From: Clostridiales bacterium
Lineage (GTDB): Bacteria > Bacillota > Clostridia > Oscillospirales > Acutalibacteraceae
Assembly (NCBI GenBank): GCA_024684435.1
Contig: JAIKWV010000032.1
Coordinates: forward strand, 62,001-126,000
DNA: 64,000 bases
Direction of reading: 5' to 3'
In this document: positions 53,854-62,757 of the stretch, one piece after another
Position numbering within the stretch: the stretch's first letter is position 1
Layout: every line of letters begins with the position of its first letter
Made by a program: the position numbers and the translations under genes
The notes under the pieces: generated by a model
The model's database searches: none
What the model was told of the DNA's origin: nothing
The model's input: the letters and a program-made list of their open reading frames with translations, nothing else

Positions 53854-56346
53854 TTGCGTATTCGCCGTATTATGTCGGTATTAGTCATATTTTGCATAAC
53901 TGCGTCCGTTTTTCTTTCGGGCTGCGGTATGTCTCCCGATGAGGATGAAACCACTGCGGCTGAAGTAAGCGCGCAGGCTCCTGTACAGGTAAACGAATAC
54001 ATGACCAAAAACACCTACGTCCTCTACGACGAAGAGGGCGATTATGACGATTGGGTAGAACTGCACAACACTACCGGTCAAAGCGTGTCCCTGAGAGGTA
54101 TGTATCTTTCCGACAATTCAGAGAAACCCGGCAAGTGGGAATTCCCTGCGGAAACATATATCCCTGCGGACGGCTATCTTATCGTCTATCTTTCCGGCAA
54201 AGACAAGGTCACCGAAAGCGGCGAGATCCACACCAACTTTAAACTCGGCGGTGAAAAGGACAACATCGTGGGATTATTCTCAAGCGACGGCAAAGCGGTC
54301 GACAGCCTCCCTCTGGTCGATCTGGATGAGAACGTTTCCTATGGCCGCAGCGCCGAAAACCCCGGGGAATTGAAGTACTTTGCGAATCCCACGCCCGGTG
54401 AAAAGAACAGCTCAGTCTCTTTTGCAGAGCTTTCGGCTATTCGGGCAAAAAGCAACTGCACGGTTTTGATAAACGAGGTGTCCGCCGCCTACGACGTGGG
54501 CAACAAGACCTCCGGGCAATATGATTGGATCGAACTTTATAACGCCTCAAACAGCCCCGTAAGCCTCACCGGTTACGGGCTTTATAAATCTTCCGGGGAG
54601 GATAAGAAATTCACCTTTCCCGACGGGGTGACCCTTGACGCGGGCGGCTATTCCGTGGTGTATCTTATCGGCGACAACCCTGTCCCCTCGGACATTAAGG
54701 GAAAGCTTATCGCGAATTTCAAGGTAGATTCCTCAGGGGATCAGCTTCTCATATCCGATCCTAATGGGGAAATAATAGATAAATTCTTTTCCGGCAAGCT
54801 CAGGATAGGCGTTACCAGCGGGAGAGCGGAAACCACCGACCGTGTGTTCTTTGATACCCCTACCCCCGGCGCCGAAAACTCCGGGAAGTATTATACATCA
54901 TATTTTAAGAAACCCGTGTTTTCATCTGACGGCGGTATTGTCGAATCCGGCACCGTGCTTAATATAACCGCCGACATCGGTACGGTCAGATACACCACCG
55001 ACGGCAGCGAACCCAAGGCCTCATCCCCCGAATATAAGGACGGGATCACTATCACAAAAAGCACCACCGTTAAGGCAAAGGTCTTCGGCGACGACAAACT
55101 GCCCAGCGACACGGTGACCGCCACCTTCTGCGTGGGTATGCAGCACACCCTTCCCATCGTCTGCCTTTCGGCTGATCCGGACGATCTTTTCGGCTACACC
55201 AACGGCATACTTGCCAACGGTCCCGGCTACGGCGGCGATTTTCCCTATGTTGGCGCAAACTTCTGGAAGGACTGGGAGCGCAAGGCAACGATAGAATACT
55301 TTGAAAACGGAGTAAAGCAGGTGGAATTCAACGCAGGCATAAACGTTTTCGGTCAGTATACCCGCGCCTACGACAAGAAGTCACTGGCTATACATCTGAG
55401 GGACAACTACGGCGCAAAATCCGTTACCTTCCCGTTTTTTAAAGATAACAACGTCACGACGCATACCGATTTTGTCCTCCGGGCAGGCGGGCAGGACAGC
55501 AACAAGCTGGAGCTCCGCGACGCGTTCTGCGCCATGGTTATGAAGGGATATACGGATCTTGCATACATGGACTGGCAGCCGGTGGCGCTGTACATAAACG
55601 GCAAATATTACGGCTTCTATAACCTTCGTGAAAAGATCAACGAGAGCTATCTCGATTCCCACAGGGATATCGACAAGGACAATGTGTCCATCATAAAGGG
55701 CAACTCAAAAATACTCGCCGGCACCTATGACGAATACAAGGCGATGCTTGAATACGCAAAGAGCCACGATTTAAGTATAGCTGAAAATTACGATTATATG
55801 TGTAAACACATGGATATCGACAATTTTATAGATTATCTGATCGTGGAGATCTTCTTCTGCAACGGCGACACCGGCAACATAAAATTCTATAAAGGCGGCG
55901 GTGAGACGGACAAATGGCAATGGGTCATGTACGATCTGGACATGGCGATGTATTCCGACGCTCTATGGACCACATCAAGCAGCATAAGCAAGCTCTTTGA
56001 CCCTCAGGGACACGGCAGCGGTCACGGCTTCCGTACCAACTTGCAGAGGGCGCTCATCGCGAACAAGACCTTCAAGGACAAATTCCTGAAGAGATACGCC
56101 GAGCTGTACAACACCGCATTCACCGAGGAACACATGAACGCCGTGCTTGATGAAATGGTAGAGCTTGTGGACGGTGAAATGGCAAACAACGAAAAATGCT
56201 GGCCGAAATTCAGTTATCAGAAATGGAAAAACAACTATGTCCCCGAGCTCCACAAGGTCATAAACGGCAGACGGGAAGTGGCAAAAGCCCAGCTTCAAAG
56301 CTTTTTGGGCGTTTCAAACCAGACAATGAACGAGCTTTTCAAATAA
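53854..56346 (+). CDS. CotH-kinase lipoprotein with lamin-tail domains
   Basis: An 830-residue surface lipoprotein: signal and lipobox LSGC (cysteine 24), then two lamin-tail (LTD) domains, about residues 42-180 (INDWVEL-type DDWVELHNTTGQ) and 195-345 (DWIELYNASNSPV). A chitobiase/hexosaminidase C-terminal-like domain follows at about 355-425 (YTTDGSEP), and a CotH kinase domain from about 435 to the end with GINVFGQYTRAYDKKSL, VLRAGGQDSNKLELRDAF, YYGFYNLREKINESYL and MYDLDMAM. CotH kinases phosphorylate proteins, including spore coat proteins. The start is TTG at 53854 with GGGAGAGA upstream. A surface kinase or adhesion role is inferred. Confidence 0.86.
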   Translation: MRIRRIMSVLVIFCITASVFLSGCGMSPDEDETTAAEVSAQAPVQVNEYMTKNTYVLYDEEGDYDDWVELHNTTGQSVSLRGMYLSDNSEKPGKWEFPAETYIPADGYLIVYLSGKDKVTESGEIHTNFKLGGEKDNIVGLFSSDGKAVDSLPLVDLDENVSYGRSAENPGELKYFANPTPGEKNSSVSFAELSAIRAKSNCTVLINEVSAAYDVGNKTSGQYDWIELYNASNSPVSLTGYGLYKSSGEDKKFTFPDGVTLDAGGYSVVYLIGDNPVPSDIKGKLIANFKVDSSGDQLLISDPNGEIIDKFFSGKLRIGVTSGRAETTDRVFFDTPTPGAENSGKYYTSYFKKPVFSSDGGIVESGTVLNITADIGTVRYTTDGSEPKASSPEYKDGITITKSTTVKAKVFGDDKLPSDTVTATFCVGMQHTLPIVCLSADPDDLFGYTNGILANGPGYGGDFPYVGANFWKDWERKATIEYFENGVKQVEFNAGINVFGQYTRAYDKKSLAIHLRDNYGAKSVTFPFFKDNNVTTHTDFVLRAGGQDSNKLELRDAFCAMVMKGYTDLAYMDWQPVALYINGKYYGFYNLREKINESYLDSHRDIDKDNVSIIKGNSKILAGTYDEYKAMLEYAKSHDLSIAENYDYMCKHMDIDNFIDYLIVEIFFCNGDTGNIKFYKGGGETDKWQWVMYDLDMAMYSDALWTTSSSISKLFDPQGHGSGHGFRTNLQRALIANKTFKDKFLKRYAELYNTAFTEEHMNAVLDEMVELVDGEMANNEKCWPKFSYQKWKNNYVPELHKVINGRREVAKAQLQSFLGVSNQTMNELFK

Positions 56347-56396
56347 TGTTTACCGTATAGCTGAATGTCCGTTTATATATAAATATTATTTTTTGC

Positions 56397-56426
56397 TTGA
56401 CAAATGCCGCTTTAATGTGTTACTAT
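56397..56426 (+). promoter_or_regulatory. Promoter of the histidine operon
   Basis: TTGACA (56397-56402), 18-base spacer, TACTAT (56421-56426) with an extended -10 TGT. The leader is only about 35-40 bases, too short for a T-box or attenuator. Confidence 0.65.
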
Positions 56427-56469
56427 GCTATCACACTAAAATGTTTTGAGTTTTATGCGAGGATATCTT

Positions 56470-57678
56470 ATGAAAAACTATTCAAAGCTCACCCCCGAGG
56501 GTACCAGAGACCTGTTGTTTGAGGAATGTGAAGCCCGCCGCAAGGTGGACGGCGCTCTTTCAACTCTGTTCAAATCCAGGGGATTCAGAAAAATCATCAC
56601 CCCTACCCTTGAGTTTTTCGACGTTTTCAACCGTGAATCGGCGGGTATGCCCTCGGAAACGCTTTACAGCGTCACCGACTTTGCCGGCAGGCTCCTTGTG
56701 TTGCGTCCGGACAGCACCCTCCCAATTGCGAGGGTTGCGGCGACAAGGCTCAAGGACGCTCAGTATCCGATCCGGCTGTACTACAATCAAAGCGTTTTTC
56801 GCCGCTGTCCCTCGTTTTCCGGGCACAACGACGAAAGCTCTCAGGGCGGCATCGAGCTCATAGGCGCCTCCGGTCTGCGGGCAAACCTGGAGGTCATCAC
56901 CACCGCCATAGACGCTCTCAAGGTCTGCGGCGTGGAGAATTACAGGATCGAACTCAGCCACGCGGGATTCTTTAAGTCCCTCATAAAAGAGCTGGACGCG
57001 GACGAGGATACCTGCGATGAGATAAGGGATCATATAGAGGCAAAGAATTTTACCGCTTTGGACGAAGTGCTTTCAAAAATCGGCGGCGGTAAGATCGTGG
57101 AATCCATAAGGACGCTCCCCCGTCTGTTCGGTGGAGTGGAGGTGCTGGACACGGCGTGGAACATGTGCGTTTCCGACGAAGCAAGAGAAGCCATACAATC
57201 CCTTCGCGAGATCTGCGACAGCCTGTATGAGCTGGGACTTCACGACAAGATCGGCATTGATTTAGGTCTTGTGCACCGCAGCAATTACTACACCGGAATA
57301 GTCTTCAGGGGCTATATTGAGGGCTCCGGGGAGATCGTCATCTCCGGCGGCAGATACGATAAGCTCATCGGCGAATTCGGCAAGACCCTGCCGGCAAACG
57401 GCTTCGGTGTGGAGATAAGCGCCCTTGCAAAGACCCTGCTTCAAAAGGGTCTGGTCGCCCCGATCAAACCTGTAGACGTGTTGGTCTTCGGCAAAAAGGG
57501 CTGTGAGGCAAAGGCAATAGACCAAGTCCGCAAGCTTTCCGAAAACGGTACTCTGTGTGAGTACTGTCTGGAGGACAGCCTTGAAGCGGCAAAGGAATAC
57601 GCCGTCAGTAAAAACATCGCCGTATTGTCGGTGGTGTCGCAAAACGGGATCGAAGATATATCAATAGGAGGGAAATAA
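56470..57678 (+). CDS. hisZ: ATP phosphoribosyltransferase regulatory subunit HisZ
   Basis: A 402-residue paralogue of histidyl-tRNA synthetase that activates the short form of HisG. The class II core is seen in TPEGTRDLLFEECEARR, IITPTLEFFDVF, VLRPDSTLPIARVAATRL (motif 2) and the later ISGGRYDKLIGEFG (motif 3). The anticodon-binding tail is reduced, so it is not a working synthetase. The ATG at 56470 follows GAGGAT; an in-frame TTG at 56446 is possible but extends past the family start. It is separated by one base from hisG. Confidence 0.93.
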   Translation: MKNYSKLTPEGTRDLLFEECEARRKVDGALSTLFKSRGFRKIITPTLEFFDVFNRESAGMPSETLYSVTDFAGRLLVLRPDSTLPIARVAATRLKDAQYPIRLYYNQSVFRRCPSFSGHNDESSQGGIELIGASGLRANLEVITTAIDALKVCGVENYRIELSHAGFFKSLIKELDADEDTCDEIRDHIEAKNFTALDEVLSKIGGGKIVESIRTLPRLFGGVEVLDTAWNMCVSDEAREAIQSLREICDSLYELGLHDKIGIDLGLVHRSNYYTGIVFRGYIEGSGEIVISGGRYDKLIGEFGKTLPANGFGVEISALAKTLLQKGLVAPIKPVDVLVFGKKGCEAKAIDQVRKLSENGTLCEYCLEDSLEAAKEYAVSKNIAVLSVVSQNGIEDISIGGK

Positions 57679-57679
57679 T

Positions 57680-58312
57680 ATGGAACCTATCAGAATAGCA
57701 TTGACAAAAGGACGCCTTGAGAGACGCTCGGTGGAGATGTTCAAGACCATCGGTTTTGACTGTTCGGAGATCATCAACAAGGGACGCAGGCTCATCCTCC
57801 CCATGGATAATTTTGAGGTCGTTTTAGCTAAGGCCGCCGACGTTATAACCTACGTTGAGCACGGAGCCTGCGATATGGGTATCGTGGGCAAGGATACCAT
57901 TGTGGAAAAGGACAGCACCGGTTTTTACGAGATGTGCGACCTGGGCTTCGGCAAGTGTAAATTTGCCCTTGCCGCAAAAAAAGGCACGGACTTTTTCGGC
58001 GGCTACAAGCAGAAAGTAGTAGCATCAAAGTACCCGAAGGTGGCGCACAAATTCTTTGAGGAAAAGGGCATGGACGTAAAGATCATCAAGATCGAAGGCT
58101 CCGTGGAGCTTGCTCCCCTGCTCAGCCTTGCCGACGCCATAGTGGACATAGTGGAAACGGGCACTACCCTTAAAGAAAACGGGCTTGAGATAGTTGAGGA
58201 TATTATGCCCATTTCCGCCAGAGTGATCGTAAACAGAGCCAGCATGAAGCTGCGCAAGGAAGAAATTGAAAATCTTCTCTCCGATATCGAACTTGCAAAA
58301 GAGGTCTTATAA
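57680..58312 (+). CDS. hisG: ATP phosphoribosyltransferase, short form
   Basis: First step of histidine synthesis: joins ATP and PRPP. The 210-residue length marks the short form, without the regulatory ACT-like domain, which needs HisZ, the gene just before it. It contains IALTKGRLERRSVEMFK, GACDMGIVGKDTIVEK and the PRPP-binding DAIVDIVETGTTLKENGLEIVE. The start has GGAGGG upstream. The stop directly abuts the hisD start. Confidence 0.96.
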   Translation: MEPIRIALTKGRLERRSVEMFKTIGFDCSEIINKGRRLILPMDNFEVVLAKAADVITYVEHGACDMGIVGKDTIVEKDSTGFYEMCDLGFGKCKFALAAKKGTDFFGGYKQKVVASKYPKVAHKFFEEKGMDVKIIKIEGSVELAPLLSLADAIVDIVETGTTLKENGLEIVEDIMPISARVIVNRASMKLRKEEIENLLSDIELAKEVL

Positions 58313-59596
58313 ATGATAAATATAACTTATGCCGACGGAGTCTCCGAAAAAAAGCTCCTTGATGAGCTGAAGGCAAGAAGCGGTTCCGTCAGCAAAACGG
58401 TAAGCGAGACCGTAAACGAAATACTTGAAAACGTTAAAGAAAACGGTGACAAAGCCGTCAGGGAGTACACTGTAAAATTTGACGGCAAGGCTCCCGAAAA
58501 ATTCGAGATAGACAAAAGCGAAATTGAAAACGCTTTGAACATATGCGACAGCGACTTTATTCTTTCATTGAGGAGAGCCGCTGAAAATATCCGCGACTTT
58601 CATCAGCGTCAGGTACAGCAGAGCCGTTTCAACACACTTGAAAACGGTTCCATACTTGGTCAGCGCATCAGAGGTCTTGCACGGGTGGGCGTTTATGTTC
58701 CAGGCGGCACCGCGGCATATCCCTCATCGGTACTGATGAACATTATTCCCGCGAAAATTGCCGGAGTCAAAGAGATCGTAATGGTCACGCCCCCCATGAA
58801 GAACGGCAAGGCAAACCCGGACATTCTTGCGGCGGCTGCCATCGCCGGTGTGGACAGGGTCTTCCTTGTTGGCGGCGCTCAGGCTGTGGCCGCCCTCGCC
58901 TACGGGACCGAGAGCATACCCAGGGTTGACAAAATAGTCGGTCCCGGCAACATTTATGTCGCCACTGCGAAAAAACTCCTGTTCGGCACAGTGGATATAG
59001 ACATGGTCGCCGGCCCCAGCGAGATCCTGATAATTGCCGACGGCAGCGCCAAGCCCGCATTCTTAGCGGCGGATTTCATGTCACAGGCGGAGCATGACGT
59101 ACTGGCAAGCTCAATTCTCCTCACCACGTCAGAGACTTTGGCAAAGGCGACCGTCGAGGAGCTTTATAAGCAATTACCCGCCCTTTCACGTAAAGAGATC
59201 ATAGAAAAATCCCTCAGGGATTACGGCGCCATAGTGGTTTTCAAGAAGCTTTCAGACGCCATCGACTACGCCAATCAGTTCGCCCCGGAGCATCTGGAGC
59301 TTTGCGTAGAGAATCCCATGGAATATCTGGGTGCAGTGGACAACGCGGGTTCCGTATTTTTGGGCAACTATTCCCCCGAGGCATTGGGAGACTATTTTGC
59401 CGGCCCCAATCACGTTTTGCCCACCGGCGGCACCGCCAGATTTTTCTCTCCCCTGTCCGTTGACAGCTTTATTAAGAAAATGAGCTTCATATACTACACC
59501 CAGGATTCCCTCAACGACGCCTGCGACGATATTATTCGTCTTGCGAACGCGGAACAGCTCACTGCCCACGCCAATTCCATAAAGGTCAGGCGCTGA
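58313..59596 (+). CDS. hisD: Histidinol dehydrogenase
   Basis: Oxidises histidinol to histidine in the last two steps. The 427-residue enzyme includes RGLARVGVYVPGGTAAYPSSVLM, VFLVGGAQAVAALAYGTE, KIVGPGNIYVATAKKL, DMVAGPSEILIIAD, and LQPEHLEL-type FAPEHLELCVENP; the zinc ligands are in the SQAEHD and LDNAG-like segments. The ATG follows hisG without a gap. Standard order after hisG. Confidence 0.97.
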   Translation: MINITYADGVSEKKLLDELKARSGSVSKTVSETVNEILENVKENGDKAVREYTVKFDGKAPEKFEIDKSEIENALNICDSDFILSLRRAAENIRDFHQRQVQQSRFNTLENGSILGQRIRGLARVGVYVPGGTAAYPSSVLMNIIPAKIAGVKEIVMVTPPMKNGKANPDILAAAAIAGVDRVFLVGGAQAVAALAYGTESIPRVDKIVGPGNIYVATAKKLLFGTVDIDMVAGPSEILIIADGSAKPAFLAADFMSQAEHDVLASSILLTTSETLAKATVEELYKQLPALSRKEIIEKSLRDYGAIVVFKKLSDAIDYANQFAPEHLELCVENPMEYLGAVDNAGSVFLGNYSPEALGDYFAGPNHVLPTGGTARFFSPLSVDSFIKKMSFIYYTQDSLNDACDDIIRLANAEQLTAHANSIKVRR

Positions 59597-59628
59597 CCGC
59601 AAGCCACACTGAAAGGAAGCCTTTACAG

Positions 59629-60684
59629 ATGTCATTTCAACTCAATCAAAAAATAAAGGGACTTACCCCCTACGAGCCCATATCCGGCAACTACCGCATA
59701 AGGCTTGACGCCAACGAGTCATTTCTTGCCCCCACCGAGGAGCTTATGAAGGAAATAAATGAGGCGGTTTCCGGCGTCCGGTTCAACCGTTATCCCGACC
59801 CCTGCGCCTCCGAGCTGTGCAACGCCTTTGCGGGCTATTACGGCATCGACAGCAGGTTCGTCACCGCCGGCAACGGTTCGGATGAGCTGATCTCCGTTAT
59901 CACAAACGCCTTTCTTCAAAAAGGCGATAAGGTGATGTGCTTTACCCCGGACTTTTCAATGTACAAGTTCTACGCCTATATTTCCGAGTGCGAATGCATT
60001 GAAGTCCCCAAAAGTGAAAGCTTTGAGATCGATATCGACGGGGCTATTCAAAGGGCAAAGAAAGAAAATATCCGTATGATAATCTTCTCAAACCCCTGCA
60101 ATCCCACATCAAAGGTCGTATGCTCAAGTGAAGTGGAGCGGCTCATATCATCGGTGGATTCCCTTGTGGTGCTGGACGAGGCGTACATGGACTTTTCAGA
60201 TCAGTCCCTTATCACTTCTGTTGACAAATACGACAATCTCATCATCCTGCGCACCTGCTCAAAGGCGGCGGGCATGGCGGCGATAAGGCTTGGTTTCGCG
60301 GTGGCAAACGAGATCCTTACATCTGCCATAAGTAGCGTAAAATCGCCCTACAACGTAAACTCCCTCTCTCAGGAGATCGGGCGCTGTCTGTTCTCAGATC
60401 CACAGAGATTCAGATATTCCGTGGAGAGGATAAATTCCTCCCGGGACATGCTAGCGGATGAATTCAACGCCCTTTGCAAAAAGATCCCGGACAAAATAAA
60501 AATATTCGGCTGTGCCGCAAACTTTGTGTATATGCGTGTTGAGTCAGCCGAGGAATTATATAAACATCTTTTGGATAACGGTATAGTTGTTCGCCGTTTC
60601 GGCGATTATCTTAGGATCACCGCGGGCCGCAACCACGAAAACTCCGAGGTGGTGCAGGCAGTGGCTGAGTTCTATTCAATGTAA
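59629..60684 (+). CDS. hisC: Histidinol-phosphate aminotransferase
   Basis: A 351-residue PLP enzyme that transfers an amino group to imidazole-acetol phosphate. Motifs: LDANESFLAPTEEL, VTAGNGSDELISVI, IFSNPCNPTSKV, VVLDEAYMDFSD (PLP aspartate), and the Schiff-base lysine in ILRTCSKAAGMAAIRLG. AGGAAG lies about 12 bases before the ATG. It is 32 bases after hisD and 13 before hisB. Confidence 0.95.
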   Translation: MSFQLNQKIKGLTPYEPISGNYRIRLDANESFLAPTEELMKEINEAVSGVRFNRYPDPCASELCNAFAGYYGIDSRFVTAGNGSDELISVITNAFLQKGDKVMCFTPDFSMYKFYAYISECECIEVPKSESFEIDIDGAIQRAKKENIRMIIFSNPCNPTSKVVCSSEVERLISSVDSLVVLDEAYMDFSDQSLITSVDKYDNLIILRTCSKAAGMAAIRLGFAVANEILTSAISSVKSPYNVNSLSQEIGRCLFSDPQRFRYSVERINSSRDMLADEFNALCKKIPDKIKIFGCAANFVYMRVESAEELYKHLLDNGIVVRRFGDYLRITAGRNHENSEVVQAVAEFYSM

Positions 60685-60697
60685 CGGAGGTATTTTT

Positions 60698-61273
60698 ATG
60701 AGAAACGCTTCTATCGACAGAAAAACAAAGGAAACGGATATTTCCGTTAAGCTCGACCTGGACAGCACCGGCTGTGAAGTCTCCACGGGCATTGGCTTTT
60801 TTGACCATATGCTCACCGCCCTTTCCGTACACGGCGGCTTTGCTCTTAAGCTCAAGGCGGTGGGCGATCTGAACGTGGACGCACATCACACCGTAGAGGA
60901 CTGCGGCATAGTGATAGGCAAGGCTTTGAACGAGGCTTTGGGCGACAAATCCGGCATTACCCGCTACGGCAGTTCTTTCATCCCCATGGATGAATCCCTC
61001 GCCCTTGCGGCGGTGGATGTCAGCGGCAGACCTTACCTTGTGTTCGACGCCGACTTTAACGAGGCTATTGTGGGCGAGTTTGACTCCTGCCTCTGCGAGG
61101 AATTTTTCCGTGCTTTGGCTGTCAACGCAGGTATCACCCTGCACATCAAGCTCTTCTACGGCTCCAACGCCCACCATGAGATAGAGGCGATATTCAAAGC
61201 CGTGGCTCACGCTTTGAACACCGCGTTTACAAAAACCGACGGCGGCACCCTTTCGACCAAGGGCGTACTGTAA
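60698..61273 (+). CDS. hisB: Imidazoleglycerol-phosphate dehydratase
   Basis: Dehydrates imidazoleglycerol phosphate using manganese. The 191-residue protein is the single-function form. It shows GIGFFDHMLTALSVHGGF, DAHHTVEDCGIVIGKAL and FYGSNAHHEIEAIFKAVAHAL, which carry the histidine-rich metal sites. The ATG at 60698 follows CGGAGG; longer frames overlapping hisC were rejected. In most Firmicutes hisH would come next, but the next gene is hisA. Confidence 0.96.
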   Translation: MRNASIDRKTKETDISVKLDLDSTGCEVSTGIGFFDHMLTALSVHGGFALKLKAVGDLNVDAHHTVEDCGIVIGKALNEALGDKSGITRYGSSFIPMDESLALAAVDVSGRPYLVFDADFNEAIVGEFDSCLCEEFFRALAVNAGITLHIKLFYGSNAHHEIEAIFKAVAHALNTAFTKTDGGTLSTKGVL

Positions 61274-61319
61274 AGATAAAAGGAGAGCGGCGCGAAAACA
61301 CCGCGCCGCAAAAACAGAC

Positions 61320-62033
61320 ATGATAATATTACCTGCCATAGATATAAAGGACGGGGAATGCGTCCGTCTTTATAAAGGCGATATGTCCACCGCGGAAAAA
61401 GTCGCGGACAGTTACCTCGCGACCGCGAGACTTTTCCGGGAAGCGGGAGCTCAGTGGATACACATGGTTGATCTCAACGGCGCCATTGCCGGCAAACGTG
61501 TGAACAGCAGTATTTTCATCTCCGTTGCAGAGAACAGCGGGCTTAAGGTGGAGCTGGGCGGCGGTATCCGCACGATGGAGGATATCGACTACTACATCGG
61601 CAGCGGCATATCCCGGGTAGTGATAGGCTCCGCGGCGCTCAGAAACCCTGAGCTTGTCAGGGAAGCTGTGGAAAAATACGGTGAAAAGATCGCCGTGGGC
61701 ATAGACGCCTCAAAGGGTATGGTGGCAGTTGACGGCTGGGTAAACGTAAGCGACATCGACTACATCACCCTTGCGAAAAAAATGGATTCCTTCGGGGTAA
61801 AATATATTATATTCACCGACATCAGCCGTGACGGTATGCTGTCCGGTCCAAACATCGAACAGCTTTCAAAGCTCAACGACGCCGTGTCCTGCAATATAAT
61901 AGCCAGCGGAGGGATCACGGATATAAACGATATCGCCGCTCTAAACTCGACAGGTCTTTACGGCGCCATTTGCGGCAGAAGTATATATAAAGGTACCCTC
62001 GATCTGCGTCAGGCAATAGAGGTATCAAGGTAA
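61320..62033 (+). CDS. hisA: ProFAR isomerase HisA
   Basis: A 237-residue TIM-barrel isomerase: [19 protein letters not shown] (catalytic aspartate in AIDI), [20 protein letters not shown] (phosphate-binding GGG), [28 protein letters not shown], and [12 protein letters not shown] with the second aspartate. These separate it from HisF, whose start reads KRIIPCLDV. The ATG at 61320 follows a 46-base gap after hisB containing AAGGAGAG. hisF, which normally follows, is absent. Confidence 0.95.
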   Translation: MIILPAIDIKDGECVRLYKGDMSTAEKVADSYLATARLFREAGAQWIHMVDLNGAIAGKRVNSSIFISVAENSGLKVELGGGIRTMEDIDYYIGSGISRVVIGSAALRNPELVREAVEKYGEKIAVGIDASKGMVAVDGWVNVSDIDYITLAKKMDSFGVKYIIFTDISRDGMLSGPNIEQLSKLNDAVSCNIIASGGITDINDIAALNSTGLYGAICGRSIYKGTLDLRQAIEVSR

Positions 62034-62050
62034 TCAAGGAGTGTATTATT

Positions 62051-62401
62051 TTGAGGATCAGTTCGGAAATCAAAGACAGAATTTTTTCAAAGGGTGAGCT
62101 TGTCCCCGCCATCATCAGAGATGCGAAGACGGGTCAGGAGCTTATGCTCGCCTACATGAACCGTGAAGCCCTTAACAAAACAGCTGAAACGGGATACACA
62201 TGGTTTTACAGCCGTTCCCGTCATAAGCTCTGGAACAAGGGGGAATCCTCCGGCAATTATCAGCGGGTCATTTCAATAGTCGCGGACTGTGATTTTGATA
62301 CGCTGCTCATCAAGGTCATCCCCGCAGGTCCCGCATGTCACACCGGACACACAAGCTGTTTCTTCAACAAAATATGGGAATTGGATCAATATGAAAGATA
62401 A
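62051..62401 (+). CDS. hisI: Phosphoribosyl-AMP cyclohydrolase
   Basis: A 116-residue single-domain enzyme that opens the ring of phosphoribosyl-AMP. The family pattern is present: [44 protein letters not shown] with the magnesium aspartates, and [12 protein letters not shown] with the zinc cysteines. The start is TTG at 62051, preceded by AAGGAG 9 bases upstream. HisI is separate from HisE here, not fused. Confidence 0.95.
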   Translation: MRISSEIKDRIFSKGELVPAIIRDAKTGQELMLAYMNREALNKTAETGYTWFYSRSRHKLWNKGESSGNYQRVISIVADCDFDTLLIKVIPAGPACHTGHTSCFFNKIWELDQYER

Positions 62402-62413
62402 GGAGTTTTTACT

Positions 62414-62740
62414 TTGAGCGATTCAGTCAGAAAATTGTACGACACTGTAACGGAGCGCAGAGAAAACCCTCAGGAGGGTTCATACACCTGCTATCTGTTT
62501 GAAAAAGGGATGGATAAGATCCTGAAAAAATGCGGTGAGGAGTGCTCCGAGGTCATAATTGCTGCAAAGAATAACAACAAGGACGAGGTCATATATGAGA
62601 TAAGCGACCTTACCTTCCACCTCTGCGTACTCATGGCGGAGATGGGCATAGAGCCCGAGGAAATAGCCGCGGAGCTTGACAGGCGCAGTCAGAAGACAGG
62701 CAACCTGAAACAATTCCATCAGGTGGACAAGAATTCATAA
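62414..62740 (+). CDS. hisE: Phosphoribosyl-ATP pyrophosphatase
   Basis: A 108-residue MazG-like helical pyrophosphatase, second step of histidine synthesis. It has SYTCYLFEKGMDKILKKCGEECSEVIIAAK, with the metal-binding glutamates, and EISDLTFHLCVLMAE, and ends in RRSQKTGNLKQ. The start is TTG at 62414 with AGGAG 8 bases before. It is last of the his genes, followed by a peptidase gene 17 bases on. Confidence 0.94.
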   Translation: MSDSVRKLYDTVTERRENPQEGSYTCYLFEKGMDKILKKCGEECSEVIIAAKNNNKDEVIYEISDLTFHLCVLMAEMGIEPEEIAAELDRRSQKTGNLKQFHQVDKNS

Positions 62741-62757
62741 AGAAAGGCTGCACAAAT

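Noticed and set aside
56347..56469. T-box or attenuator before the his operon
   Set aside because: The leader after the promoter is under 45 bases, with no specifier loop or terminator.
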